Shown here piece by piece: positions 44,459-54,643 of a DNA stretch of 64,000 nucleotides. Numbering within the stretch: position 1 is the stretch's first letter; the number at the start of each line of letters is the position of its first letter. The notes beneath the pieces are model-generated. The model did not search any database. It was not told the DNA's origin and saw only the letters and a list, made by a program, of their open reading frames with translations. Source of the DNA: Limnospira fusiformis SAG 85.79 (GTDB lineage Bacteria; Cyanobacteriota; Cyanobacteriia; Cyanobacteriales; Microcoleaceae); NCBI RefSeq assembly GCF_012516315.1, contig NZ_CP051185.1, forward strand, positions 1,973,403 to 2,037,402, written 5' to 3'. A program made the position numbers and the translations under genes.

Positions 44459-44668
44459 TTATATCACCATGACACAAGCATCAACACAATCAGTCTGAGT
44501 CTCTTGAGAGTTTGCCAGAATTTGGGCAACCAGTTCAGCATCTGCAAGACTGAAGGAAATCACTTGAAATCGGCTTTGCTGGACCGAGATAGCCGAGCCA
44601 TGTGATCGCCACAATTCAACTACTGTCAGAGTCCCCACATCTCGTCCCTCAAAATAGGCAATTTCCAT
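44459..44668 (-). CDS. Small protein with Cys-containing C-terminus
   Basis: A 69-residue protein of unknown family. It starts MEIAYFEGRDVGTLTVVELW, has a helix-forming middle (FSLADAELVAQILANSQ) and ends QTDCVDACVMVI. The layout of a longer N-terminal part and a short Cys/Val-rich tail, next to an ABC exporter cluster in the same direction, would suit a precursor peptide, but no maturation enzyme is seen. The ribosome binding site is weak. It could also be a relic of a longer gene. Confidence 0.4.
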   Translation of the reverse strand: MEIAYFEGRDVGTLTVVELWRSHGSAISVQQSRFQVISFSLADAELVAQILANSQETQTDCVDACVMVI

Positions 44669-44983
44669 CAGTGCAGGTTGAGGTAGGGCAATGGTTGACT
44701 ATTGTTTATAAATGGTGACAACAGGACTATGATAACGATCCTTACCCTTGAGTAAGGTAAGCACAAATCCAGTATAAGCGATCGCCCCTATACCCTTTCG
44801 CCTTAATTATCGCTAACCGTTGAGTTGGCAGAACTTTGCCCCTCTCTCCCCTCAACCCCAAATGATTTACCATCTTCAGCTTTTCAATCCCCGCAAATAC
44901 TCTCGATATTTACTCAACCCAATCCGCGATTTTCGGGTAAATATTCTGAACATTAGCCGCAGCTTGCCACCTAGTCTCATCAT
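44669..44983. other. Intergenic, only a short hairpin
   Basis: About 315 bases without a convincing gene. A small inverted repeat CTTACC/GGTAAG lies near 44741-44761. Nothing else is recognised. Confidence 0.5.
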
Positions 44984-47900
44984 TTATATAGACTCATACC
45001 TATGTTCGCAAATTTCACCATAGCGACAGGTTTGGCAGTTTTCTCGTGATGGTTTGGGGGGATAGTATCCCTCTACTATATCTCGAACTATGCTTTCTGC
45101 CTCGTGGGCAGTTTTGGCTAATATTTCCGGTGAAAAAGAGTAGCATTTTTTATGGCGTAAATAGGCAATATGTGCCTCGGAACAGTTTAAGGCTTTAGCA
45201 TAAGCCCATAGTTGTAGATTATGGTGTTCTGGGCGCATGACTTTATCGGTTTTATAGTCTAGCACCCAATTATCCCCAATTAAATCGGCTACGCCATTAA
45301 AGGTAACCCCTAATATATCTAATTTTAACTCAACTTCTCGCTGATTTTTGGGGTGTATGAATCTTTTAAATTCTTCAGTATTATCAAACTCTTGAGCGAG
45401 GTAAATTGCCTCCCTGAGTGATTGTTCATTACTGCCATTTTGGGCGAATTTGCCGAGTTGATCAATGTCTCTGATATCATATTCTAAAGCGTTGTGAACT
45501 AACTGACCAATTATCATGCCTTGATTGGCTTCTTCTGATAAGCCTGGATGTCCGAGAATATACATGAATTGAAACCGGGCTGGACAACGTTTATATTCAC
45601 TTAAAGAGGTTACAGGAAGTTCAAATAAACCAGAGGTCATCGCGTTGGTCAGTAGGGGATGGTTAATGGCTGGAGGTGGGGGACTTGGGGGGACTGGCGG
45701 GATGATATCATCACTATTAATTTCTAGGGTGGTTATGGGAATATTGGCGGCTTGTAACCCTAAGTATAATTTATCTAAATAATTACCTTTTTCCTGGGGG
45801 GCGGTTAATAAGATATAATCCCGACTGCGAGTTAATGCTACATAAAGTATTCGCAAGGCTTCGGCTTCTTCTCGCTGTTGATTTCGATATTTTAACCAGT
45901 TGTAAAGAACTGGATCTTTCAGGTCTTTGTCGTCGTCTTTGCAGCGGATAGCGACACCATATTCTGGGTCAAAATAAACGGGTACTGATGAGTTGGGACT
46001 TAGGCGGCTGAGGTCGGCTACAACTACCATCGGCCATTCTAATCCTTTGGCGGCAAAAATGGTCATTAATGATACTGCATTGCTGGTATTAATGGGGGGA
46101 CGTTCTACGGTTACGGCTTTATCTTTTAGGCGCTTGAGACGGCGAACTACTCCGAATAAATCATCGGTTCCTTGTTCTAAAATTTGCACTAATTCTCGAA
46201 ATCCACTAAAGTCGGCTAGGCGACGATTAGAGGCTGGTAAATTGGCGATTATGGCTGTATATCCTGTTAATTGATCTGCTATTTGTAAGAGGCGAGATGG
46301 TGGCTCAATCTGGCGTTGTTTGAGCAGTGTTTTTAAAGTATCGATCGCCTTAGCAAATTCGGCGGGTGACGCAGTGGTTAAAATTTGCCACCAACTGATA
46401 TTTTCTGATGTGGATTTGTGGGATAATTGAGATTGTCTACTAACATTGAATAAAAGGCGATCGCTAATGGCAAAAAAGGGACTTCTTAACAGGGCTACTA
46501 ATGCGATATCATCTCCAGGGTCGGCTAAGAATTTTAGCAGTGACCAAGCATCTTTAGCTTCTTGGGTTTCTAATAGGTTTCCACCTCCTGAAGGCGCTAA
46601 GGGTATTTGGGCGGCGGCTAGGGCTTCTCCATAACTGTCTAAGGGTTCCCAAGTGCGGGTTAAAATAGCGATATCGCCTGGTTGAATAGGTCTTAATTGT
46701 TGAGTTTGTTTATCAAATACTGGGATTTGATTATCTAACATTTCTTTTAAGGTTTTAGCAATCAAGTTTCCTTCTGCTATCCGTCTTTGATTAATATCAG
46801 TTTCGGCGGTTTTAGGTATCACAAATACTTGCAATGTTTCCCTAGGGGATGGCGGGTCAATGCGGACAGCTTCCAAGTCTTGTCTTAAATCTCCTAATAA
46901 CGGAGAAAATACCTGATTAATTTGATTGATTAATTTCTGATGAGTCCGGAAACTTTGATTAAGAATTATCTCATCTCCCTGATGATCAATAATGCGTTTT
47001 CTAAATTTATTAAAAACCCCAATATCTGCCCGCCTAAACCCATAAATTGACTGTTTTTTATCCCCCACTATAGTTAAATCTCCTGTCTGGGTTAAAAGTT
47101 CTAAAATTTCCCCTTGAATAGGGTTGGTGTCTTGAAATTCATCAACTAAAAAGCTGCGCCAGCGTTGTTGATAATAGAGTTGAATCGTGGGATTATTTTG
47201 TAATGCGGTCAATGCGCCAATTTCTAAATCTGCAAATGTCAAAACTCGCCCTTGCCATTTTAACTTTTGTAAATGGTCTTTAACTTCTCGGTAGGCTTCT
47301 TTTAAGGCGGCTAACATTTCGGCTAGTTTGTGGTCGGCTTCCCCAACTTCTGCATTGATTAAATTTTCGTTGAGAGAAGGTTTAACTAATTCTTCTCGTA
47401 AGGCTTTTAAGGCATCTTTAACAGTTTGTATATTTTCCCCCCAGTTTTTTTTGCTACCATATCTGATATCGATTTTATATAAAACTTGCATATTCTCCGA
47501 GATATTATCACCGTTTTCTAGGGATAATATGGCGCTAACTGTCCCTTGTCGGATGGCTTCGAGTTTGTCTTCTGGTTTGCCAATATTTGACGTTAAAATG
47601 TCTTTTAATTCCCGCCATTGGGGATGATTTACGAGGTCTTCTAAGGCGCGATCGCGCAATTGTTGGGCTAACTCTGACCAGTCTATTTGTTGATTTAATG
47701 ACCTTTCTGCCATCAAGGGGTCATCTAATAAGGTTGCCAAAATTCGCGATAATAAAGAATAAGGTATGGTTTCAAAAACCTGAATAGGCAATTTAGATAA
47801 AGCAGTTTCTAACCCTTCATAAAGCCAGATTTTGCCTTCTAAATCTTCTAAAACTTGGAAGTCAGCAGCAACGTTAGCCGCCTGGGGATGTTCGCGACAA

Positions 47901-48196
47901 ATACGACTAGCTAAAGCGTGAATTGTACTAATGGGGGCGGCTTCTAATTCGGCTAGGATATCGGGACGGTTAGGAAGTTGTTGCCTTACCTGTGAACGAA
48001 TACGCGATCGCAATTCCTGGGCGGCTTTTTCAGTAAATGTAACCGCCACTATTTCCAAGGGAGAAAGTCCCTTTTCTACTAAATAATATAAATACCTTTC
48101 TACTAACATATAAGTTTTGCCAGTCCCCGCCCCGGCTGTGACGATAATACTTTGAGGACTGGTAGCAGCGGCTTGTTGTTCATTGGTTAAACTCAT
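44984..48196 (-). CDS. AddA/RecB-like UvrD helicase-nuclease
   Basis: A 1070-residue protein. The UvrD-type helicase starts SLTNEQQAAATSPQSIIVTAGAGTGKT (Walker A), with later motifs FLVDEFQDTNPIQGEIL (motif II), LTIVGDKKQSIYGFRRADI (motif III) and SLMTIFAAKGLEWPMVVV (motif V-like). The C-terminal PD-(D/E)XK nuclease has LDYKTDK, and a Cys set CQTCRYGEIC suggests an iron-sulphur clasp as in AddB. With the next gene it forms an AddAB/RecBCD-type complex that processes double-strand DNA ends for recombination and degrades foreign linear DNA. It starts 38 bases after its partner's stop. Confidence 0.88.
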   Translation of the reverse strand: MSLTNEQQAAATSPQSIIVTAGAGTGKTYMLVERYLYYLVEKGLSPLEIVAVTFTEKAAQELRSRIRSQVRQQLPNRPDILAELEAAPISTIHALASRICREHPQAANVAADFQVLEDLEGKIWLYEGLETALSKLPIQVFETIPYSLLSRILATLLDDPLMAERSLNQQIDWSELAQQLRDRALEDLVNHPQWRELKDILTSNIGKPEDKLEAIRQGTVSAILSLENGDNISENMQVLYKIDIRYGSKKNWGENIQTVKDALKALREELVKPSLNENLINAEVGEADHKLAEMLAALKEAYREVKDHLQKLKWQGRVLTFADLEIGALTALQNNPTIQLYYQQRWRSFLVDEFQDTNPIQGEILELLTQTGDLTIVGDKKQSIYGFRRADIGVFNKFRKRIIDHQGDEIILNQSFRTHQKLINQINQVFSPLLGDLRQDLEAVRIDPPSPRETLQVFVIPKTAETDINQRRIAEGNLIAKTLKEMLDNQIPVFDKQTQQLRPIQPGDIAILTRTWEPLDSYGEALAAAQIPLAPSGGGNLLETQEAKDAWSLLKFLADPGDDIALVALLRSPFFAISDRLLFNVSRQSQLSHKSTSENISWWQILTTASPAEFAKAIDTLKTLLKQRQIEPPSRLLQIADQLTGYTAIIANLPASNRRLADFSGFRELVQILEQGTDDLFGVVRRLKRLKDKAVTVERPPINTSNAVSLMTIFAAKGLEWPMVVVADLSRLSPNSSVPVYFDPEYGVAIRCKDDDKDLKDPVLYNWLKYRNQQREEAEALRILYVALTRSRDYILLTAPQEKGNYLDKLYLGLQAANIPITTLEINSDDIIPPVPPSPPPPAINHPLLTNAMTSGLFELPVTSLSEYKRCPARFQFMYILGHPGLSEEANQGMIIGQLVHNALEYDIRDIDQLGKFAQNGSNEQSLREAIYLAQEFDNTEEFKRFIHPKNQREVELKLDILGVTFNGVADLIGDNWVLDYKTDKVMRPEHHNLQLWAYAKALNCSEAHIAYLRHKKCYSFSPEILAKTAHEAESIVRDIVEGYYPPKPSRENCQTCRYGEICEHRYESI

Positions 48197-48234
48197 GGTT
48201 AATTAATCCTTACAAATTGACGAAAAATCTGGAA

Positions 48235-50886
48235 TTATTTTGATGATGTTTTGCGACTTAGACGGTTACCCTTACGACAAACAGAGTCAAATTCACAATA
48301 TTGGCAGACTTGCTGTTTCTGGTCTGGCGCTACTGGATAATTACCCTGTTGTAGGCGTTGTTTAACCTCCTCGGCAAAGGCTTCTAAAATGGCGGGTTCG
48401 GTGACTTTCGCCTTTAAGTAACGCTGTTTGTTAAGAGAATACAACTTGACATCTACCTCTGGGACTTCGTTAAAGTTTTGGGCGATCGCCTGTTGATATA
48501 ATGGCATTTGAATATTGATTTTGGCTTTTCCAGAATCATCTTTAATTCCCAATGGTGAGCTACTGGTAGTTTTATAGTCTAACACTAATAGACCCGTGGG
48601 GGTGCGATCAATGCGATCGACCCTAGCAATTACCTTTAACCCATACCATTCAGCATCAAAGTAATTTTCACGACTAATAATTTCGGCATTAGCCTGCAAA
48701 AAATCTTCAGCTTGTAAATTTAATTCTAACATATTTAAACCTTCTAATCGGCGCGCTTCCCAACCTATAAACTTGTCAAAATTCACATTTTCTTCAGCTT
48801 GTAACGCCGCTTCTGCCTGAGATAATGCTTGGTTAATATCTTGTATGTCTAACCGCCTTAAATCCGTTTGAGTTTTGATGTCTTTTAACAAAATTTCTAA
48901 GCAGCGATGATATAACCGACCTCGGAGACTGCCAGTGATTTCTGCTTCCGCTTCCGATGGTTCTTTTAAGCATAGTAAATAGGTGGCAAACCACTTAAAC
49001 GGACATTGACCTAATGCCGTTAATTGCGATGCACTAAAAATCCGATTTTGATAATCAACTCCTATGCCAATAACCCCATCATATTCATCAGGAGATTCGC
49101 CACTTTCTCGGCGCTGTTCAACTTGCCAATTTTTGATGATATCATTAACTATAACATCATTAGATAACTGGTATGGCTGCTGTAAGTAATAGCGTCTAGC
49201 TTCCTCAATACTGGCTAAATTCAATAGGGGTGGGGGAGTTGTTTCTATTCCTAAACGGGTAGAATAAGGACTAGGTAACAGCGGTTTTTTGTGATGCTGT
49301 TCGGCACAAGAAAAAGTCAAAGATTTTGTGGGTATTCTTAATAGTTCATAAAAACATAATTCATTCCGTTGGGCGATATCTATAGCCGTTTCTAGGGTAA
49401 TGTTGAATTGAGATAGTCGCCGGGATTCGTAAAAGTCTAAAACTGGATCATTTTCAATGGCTGCGGGTAGGATACCTTCCTGAAAACCGATTAAAAAAAC
49501 ATGGGGATAACTCGCACCCTGTAGAGATAATGGGGTGTGAACTTCTATCCCTCCTTTTCCTGGTTGCATGGGGACTTTTAGCTTGGTGATTATCTCTAAA
49601 ATATCTTGAAAAAACTCTTGTCGATTAAGGCGATCGCCATCAAGTTTTGATAATTCCAGCCAAGCTGTTTCTAGTTGATTAAAGGCGACTATCTCCCGAG
49701 ACCATTGGCTGCTATTTTTGCGGATATCAAAGAATTTTAAAACTTGTTTGATCCGGTCTACCCAATTTGGTAGGGTATCGCTTTGGGGGAATTTTAATAA
49801 TGATAAATTTAACCCTAATTCTTCCCATTCAGCTAGGTTATTTGGTCGCTTTTGTCGCGCTTCTAACCATTGTTTATATGTTAAATATCGGGCTAAAGGA
49901 TGATGCAAAAGTTTAGCGGTAGACTCAAAGGGAAAATTATTTTCGATGACTTCTATCAATAATGCGATCCAATACCCCAGGCGAATATTCCGCAAGGGAA
50001 TTTTATAAAATAATCGCAGTGGTAACTGATATTCCCAAGCAATATCTAATAATAAAGGCGCATAGGTTTTTTCATCCTGGGTCACTAGGACAATTTTACT
50101 GGCTGAGACTCCATCTATTATTAACTGCTTAACTTGGGAGAGAACCCCCCTAATTTCTGCCTCTAAATTTGGGTAAATATGGCATTGGACTTTATGGGGA
50201 AGTTCCCCTTTACCCAAAAAGCAGTTTTGCAGTTTTTCTCCTAAGCTAAAGTTATCATCATTTTCCTGATAATTGACCTGCCATCCTTTACTCTCTAAAT
50301 AGGCGATCGCCTCTCGATTTTTGGCAAAAATTTCCTCTGTTCCTGTCGGTAAAACCCAGATGCTACCTTCCCCTGCTACTAGGTTAATAAATTTTACCTG
50401 ATCAAGTTGAGGTTGAAAATAACCATAAATTAATAAAGTTTGTGCTGGAGTTGGTGCTTGGGTTTGATAATTAATGGCTTCCCAAAATAATTGATCCTGG
50501 TCAATATAGCCCTGATCGTGTAATTCTTGTTTATAGAGATCAGTTACTTTGGCTAAATCCCTAATTCTCCGAGAATTATGATTAGTTAATAAGTTTAAGT
50601 CTACTCCAGATTTTAAGAGTTTTTGGCGGGAGGGTATTAACATTTTCGCGATACCATCAGGGTCATTACTGTTGATATTCTCAGCCACAATGCGCCGCCA
50701 AGTTCGATCCATAGTTAACACTGGCGCTATGGTAATTTCATGATTATTTATAGTTTTGATAGCCAGCTTGTCTAAAGATTTATAAGGGACTTTTAAACAA
50801 CGGGCTACTGGTTGAGTTGGGGTAATAGTAGTTATTTGTGATGGTAGATGGTTTAAATTGTGGGGATTAACAATAAGCGATCGCAT
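48235..50886 (-). CDS. AddB-like PD-(D/E)XK nuclease subunit
   Basis: An 883-residue partner of the AddA-like protein. The N-terminal two thirds resemble an inactivated helicase, with no good Walker A. The C-terminal nuclease (from about residue 615) opens FSASQLTALGQCPFKWF, contains LLVLDYKTTSSS (Asp/Lys active-site residues) and ends with the Cys cluster VCQYCEFDSVCRKG that with an upstream Cys would hold a 4Fe-4S cluster. It is transcribed first in the pair. A HIP1 octamer overlaps its start codon. Confidence 0.8.
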   Translation of the reverse strand: MRSLIVNPHNLNHLPSQITTITPTQPVARCLKVPYKSLDKLAIKTINNHEITIAPVLTMDRTWRRIVAENINSNDPDGIAKMLIPSRQKLLKSGVDLNLLTNHNSRRIRDLAKVTDLYKQELHDQGYIDQDQLFWEAINYQTQAPTPAQTLLIYGYFQPQLDQVKFINLVAGEGSIWVLPTGTEEIFAKNREAIAYLESKGWQVNYQENDDNFSLGEKLQNCFLGKGELPHKVQCHIYPNLEAEIRGVLSQVKQLIIDGVSASKIVLVTQDEKTYAPLLLDIAWEYQLPLRLFYKIPLRNIRLGYWIALLIEVIENNFPFESTAKLLHHPLARYLTYKQWLEARQKRPNNLAEWEELGLNLSLLKFPQSDTLPNWVDRIKQVLKFFDIRKNSSQWSREIVAFNQLETAWLELSKLDGDRLNRQEFFQDILEIITKLKVPMQPGKGGIEVHTPLSLQGASYPHVFLIGFQEGILPAAIENDPVLDFYESRRLSQFNITLETAIDIAQRNELCFYELLRIPTKSLTFSCAEQHHKKPLLPSPYSTRLGIETTPPPLLNLASIEEARRYYLQQPYQLSNDVIVNDIIKNWQVEQRRESGESPDEYDGVIGIGVDYQNRIFSASQLTALGQCPFKWFATYLLCLKEPSEAEAEITGSLRGRLYHRCLEILLKDIKTQTDLRRLDIQDINQALSQAEAALQAEENVNFDKFIGWEARRLEGLNMLELNLQAEDFLQANAEIISRENYFDAEWYGLKVIARVDRIDRTPTGLLVLDYKTTSSSPLGIKDDSGKAKINIQMPLYQQAIAQNFNEVPEVDVKLYSLNKQRYLKAKVTEPAILEAFAEEVKQRLQQGNYPVAPDQKQQVCQYCEFDSVCRKGNRLSRKTSSK

Positions 50887-51045
50887 AATTAATTACACTC
50901 GTTGACAGTATGATAATTTTACCCATAAGTGGCTGTTCTAGTCAAATAGGTGCTGATGATTGTTAACATTTCCCAATTTTCTGGTAACATTAGTCAAGGC
51001 TGACCGTCAAATTGAATGCTGAGTTAATCCCTTGAACTTCCCAAA

Positions 51046-52638
51046 ATGATTAATACTGCGCTGCTGTCAGGTCAAATTCTCCGCCACCACTATCTGATCA
51101 TTCGTGAATTAGGTCATGGTGGCTTTGGACGCACCTATTTAGCTAAAGACCAACACCGCTTTGATGAGTTGTGCGTGTTAAAAGAATTCGCACCCCAACT
51201 CAAAGGTAATTATGAGTTAAAAAAATCCCGAGAGTTATTTCAACGGGAGGCGCAAACTCTCTACCAACTTAAACATCCGCAAATTCCCAGATTTCAAGAA
51301 ATATTTGAGGAACAAATATGCGGTCAAATTTATATGTTTGTAGTTCAGGATTATGTCCAGGGTTTCACTTGCCGAGAATTACTCAAAGAGCGACTGCAAA
51401 AAGGTGAATTTTTTAGCCAAGCTGAAATCACCGAAATTCTGTTAAAATTGCTGCCAGTGTTGGATTATATCCACTCATTAGGAGTTATTCACCGTGATAT
51501 TTCCCCCGATAATATCATCTGCAGAGACTCTGATGGGTTGCCAATTTTGATTGATTTTGGAGGTGTAAAACTGATGAAAGCGCACATCAATTCCGAGTGG
51601 TCTTCTCAGAGTTTACACCCCAGCCCCGCCACTCGATTAGGAAAGTTCGGCTATGCGCCAGATGAACAAATGCAGATGGGTATTGTTTATCCCCATAGCG
51701 ATTTATATTCTTTAGCGGCGACTTTGTTAGTGTTGCTAACTGGTAAAGAACCTCAACAACTTATTGATAGTTATAATTCTACTTGGAAATGGGAACCATA
51801 TCTAACTTTAAATCCTGAGTTATATCGGATTTTTCATAAAATGTTAGCACGTCAACCTAGCGATCGCTATATTTCCGCGCGTCAAATTTTACAGGATCTT
51901 AACCAGATCTCAATATCTCCTCAACCTATTCCCACTCAACCGCCACCAGAGTCAGTCACCCCTGACATATTACCGCCCCCAAAAAACCAGCCCCCTGTGG
52001 CTAATTTTAGTCCTCCTACTGTTCAACAAATAACCAAATTCGAGTTTTCTCCTAGGTTGAAAATGGCGAGTTTAGTCCTGTTGTCAATGGTGGTAATGGG
52101 TAGTTTTGGCTGGTGGGTGGGTAATGTTTGGGCCGATCGCTTTTTTGTTATGGAAACAGCCAAAGATGAATTTGGTAAAATGTCCGAACTTGAAAGGATA
52201 GAAATATTACGCGATCGCCGTCGCCATTTAGGTGTTAATTATAACTTTTTTATGACTTTAGTCAATGAAGAGTTTTATTTTCGCTACCCCCAACAACAAG
52301 GGCGACTATTAACTAATGATCCTGTTGATTTCGTTTGGCGAAAACGTTGGGATCAAATCGCCCATGAAGTCTTAAATGAGTTAGAAACCCTCAGTTATGA
52401 ATCTCGACAAGGTTTAGGAACCTATACCCAAGCCGATCTAAATAGTTGGATTAGTACAGCCAACCGCCTTAATCTTAGCACGGCTGAACTGTTTAATTTA
52501 GCCGATACTCAATTCTATCAACTCTTCCCAGAAAGACGTGATCAAGGCTCCATAGAAGCTGAACCTTTAATTCAAATATGGCGGGGAATTGTTCGCGATC
52601 GCCTCTCTAATTGGGAATCAATTAATCGTGAAAGTTGA
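51046..52638 (+). CDS. Ser/Thr protein kinase, membrane-anchored
   Basis: A 530-residue Hanks-type kinase. Gly-rich loop LGHGGFGRTYLA, Lys in VLKEFAP, catalytic loop HRDISPDNII (Ser in place of the usual Lys, a common cyanobacterial variant), and DFGG for Mg binding. A Pro-rich linker (about 290-330) leads to one membrane helix (about 345-362), then a ~165-residue C-terminal domain with helices (FMTLVNEEFYFRYP..). That domain is probably a sensor. Substrates unknown. The 3' end overlaps the convergent ribokinase gene by 21 bases. Confidence 0.9.
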   Translation: MINTALLSGQILRHHYLIIRELGHGGFGRTYLAKDQHRFDELCVLKEFAPQLKGNYELKKSRELFQREAQTLYQLKHPQIPRFQEIFEEQICGQIYMFVVQDYVQGFTCRELLKERLQKGEFFSQAEITEILLKLLPVLDYIHSLGVIHRDISPDNIICRDSDGLPILIDFGGVKLMKAHINSEWSSQSLHPSPATRLGKFGYAPDEQMQMGIVYPHSDLYSLAATLLVLLTGKEPQQLIDSYNSTWKWEPYLTLNPELYRIFHKMLARQPSDRYISARQILQDLNQISISPQPIPTQPPPESVTPDILPPPKNQPPVANFSPPTVQQITKFEFSPRLKMASLVLLSMVVMGSFGWWVGNVWADRFFVMETAKDEFGKMSELERIEILRDRRRHLGVNYNFFMTLVNEEFYFRYPQQQGRLLTNDPVDFVWRKRWDQIAHEVLNELETLSYESRQGLGTYTQADLNSWISTANRLNLSTAELFNLADTQFYQLFPERRDQGSIEAEPLIQIWRGIVRDRLSNWESINRES

Positions 52639-53556
52639 CATGGGCGGCATCAATACATCATCTAAGGCTTGGCGATCGGGTAGAGAAGACTGCGCCCCTA
52701 CCTGGGTAGTCGATAAAGCCCCCGTTGCCGCCCCCCAGAGAATCGCCTCCTTTAGCGATCGCCCTTCGTCTAAAGCCGCCGCCATTCCCCCATTAAAAGC
52801 ATCTCCCGCCGCCACAGTATCCACCGCATTAACCGCAAAAGCCGGAACCCAAAAAGATTCTGATTTAGTCGCCCAAAATACTCCCTTAGACCCCAACTTA
52901 ATTACAGCAGTTTTTACCCCAAAATCCAACAGAGTATCCGCAGCTTTTTGGGCAGTTTCTACATTATTGACCGCAAAGCCCACCAGTTGACTCGCCTCCG
53001 TTTCGTTGGGGGTAATAATATCCACCAACGGATATAATTGTTGAGGGAAAACATCAGGGGCTGGGGCAGGATCAAGAATTACTCTCACTCCCGCATTTTT
53101 AGCCGCATGAATAGCCGCTTCCACTGCTTTTAGGGGAATTTCTAATTGCAATAATAAAGATGTTGCTTCCTCCCATAAAGGTTCTAGTCTCTGCACATCT
53201 TCTGGACCAACACAACCATTAGCACCAGGAATAACAATAATCTGATTTTCGCCGTTATTATCTACTGCAATAGTCGCTAAACCAGAATGGGTACAATTAT
53301 CGCGCAAAACCCCTTCACAACCGACGCGATTAGCTTTTAATCCCTCCAGAAGTTCTTGAGCAAAAGCATCCCCGCCAACTCTTCCTACCATCTCAGTTTT
53401 TGCCCCTAACCGCGATGCTGCTACGGCTTGATTTGCACCCTTTCCACCTGCTACCGATAAAAAATTATATCCGGTTAAAGTTTCCCCAGGTTGAGGGAGT
53501 CGAGGAGTTTGCACCACTAGATCCATATTGATGCTGCCAAAAACTAAAATACTCAT
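52618..53556 (-). CDS. rbsK: Ribokinase
   Basis: A 312-residue PfkB-family kinase that phosphorylates ribose at O5 with ATP to feed the pentose phosphate pathway. First signature: GSINMDLVVQTPRLPQPGETLTG and GGKGANQAVAASRLGA. Second: DTVAAGDAFNGGMAAAL, with the catalytic Asp of GDAFNGG (canonical families have GAGD; here AAGD). Length is typical. It ends convergently with the kinase gene. Confidence 0.9.
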   Translation of the reverse strand: MSILVFGSINMDLVVQTPRLPQPGETLTGYNFLSVAGGKGANQAVAASRLGAKTEMVGRVGGDAFAQELLEGLKANRVGCEGVLRDNCTHSGLATIAVDNNGENQIIVIPGANGCVGPEDVQRLEPLWEEATSLLLQLEIPLKAVEAAIHAAKNAGVRVILDPAPAPDVFPQQLYPLVDIITPNETEASQLVGFAVNNVETAQKAADTLLDFGVKTAVIKLGSKGVFWATKSESFWVPAFAVNAVDTVAAGDAFNGGMAAALDEGRSLKEAILWGAATGALSTTQVGAQSSLPDRQALDDVLMPPMSTFTIN

Positions 53557-53589
53557 AGTTTGCTGTTAATATTGGGGTGATTAAGGGGA

Positions 53590-54040
53590 TTATTTTTGCT
53601 TTAAAATAATCAAGGTAATATTATTAAATATTCGCTGACGACCAATATGCTCAAAAACATCAGAAACAATGGCATTTTTTCTGTCTTCAGATGTCTGTTC
53701 ATGATGACATAGTGCCACTTCACACAAGCGGTCAATGCCATAATGTTGGCCATAGCTATTTTCCCCCTCAGTAATCCCATCTGTAAATAATATTAGCACA
53801 TCTTTGGGATTTAGTCTAACCGTAATTTTATGGACAAATTGACTAATATCTGGTTCCAAACCCACAGGAAATCCTAAATCAATGGTATCTATAATTTCTA
53901 CTTGAGGATCATCACCCGATCGCAGTCAAATCGCTTGTTCATGCTGGCCACTAATTTCTAATCATCCCTGACAATAATCTAACAGCATGAGAGTTCAATT
54001 TTGAGCACAATTCATCCGAGCCACATTCTCATAACTCGTC
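53590..54040 (-). pseudogene. SpoIIE/PP2C-type phosphatase, C-terminal fragment
   Basis: The last ~150 codons of a SpoIIE-type phosphatase. It reads SYENVARMNCAQN, LDYCQG, LEISGQHEQAI, IIDTIDLGFPVGLEPDISQFV, VLILFTDGITEGEN (the metal-binding FTDGITE motif) and NITLIILKQK. Three TGA codons (53995, 53962, 53926) break it in an otherwise continuous frame; only the last 91 codons remain open. The N-terminal sensor and half the phosphatase are gone. Intact relatives dephosphorylate anti-sigma antagonists (STAS proteins). Confidence 0.75.
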
Positions 54041-54175
54041 AAGCTGGAGTGACTGACGAATTATCAGAGCAATTTCAGCTACAATATTAGATGTTTCGGA
54101 TTGCAGCCATCAGGGGGGTGTGTTGACGGTCATGGGTTAATTTTACCTAAAATAAACAGCTTAATTATATCCTAT

Positions 54176-54643
54176 CTAAGATACAGATCGGCTAATTTTC
54201 AATTGTAGAATGCGATCGCCAATATCCACTCGAATCGGCATGACAGACAAACGATTACCCCGCCGCACCAGTAACAAGTCATCAGGATCAAATTGCTGTT
54301 TGAGGTCGCCAAGAGAAATCATCTGGGGAAATTTATCAATAAACTCTACTCTGACCGTATACCAACGAGGATGGTTAGCCGTAGCTTTCGGGTCATAATA
54401 GGGGCTATTTTCATCAAATTGAGTAGGATCAACTATATCAGATTCAATGACTCGCACCAAGCCGACAATCCCCGGAATTTTGGTATTAGAATGATAAAAA
54501 AAACACAAATCATTAACTTGCATTTTCCGCAAGAAATTCCTAGCCATGTAGTTACGAACACCATCCCAAATACAAGTTGTATCCGACTGCATTTGGTCAA
54601 TACTATAAGTTTTTTCCTCAGATTTGATCAACCAATAAACCAT
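54176..54643 (-). CDS. EVE domain protein
   Basis: About 155 residues from ATG 54643 (MVYWLIKSEEKTYSI). The EVE (PUA-like) fold is shown by WLIKSEE, WDGVRNYMARNFLRKMQVND, CFFYHSN and PRWYTVRVEFIDKF. EVE domains bind modified bases (for example methylcytosine) in DNA or RNA and occur in DNA-modification-linked defence and in housekeeping proteins. A TTG three codons earlier is also in frame. It stands alone, convergent with nothing. Complete. Confidence 0.88.
   Translation of the reverse strand: MVYWLIKSEEKTYSIDQMQSDTTCIWDGVRNYMARNFLRKMQVNDLCFFYHSNTKIPGIVGLVRVIESDIVDPTQFDENSPYYDPKATANHPRWYTVRVEFIDKFPQMISLGDLKQQFDPDDLLLVRRGNRLSVMPIRVDIGDRILQLKISRSVS

Noticed and set aside
44820..45023. Plus-strand frame of 67 codons before the AddA-like gene end
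   Set aside because: Runs into the 3' end of the helicase gene, no start context, and no recognisable protein.
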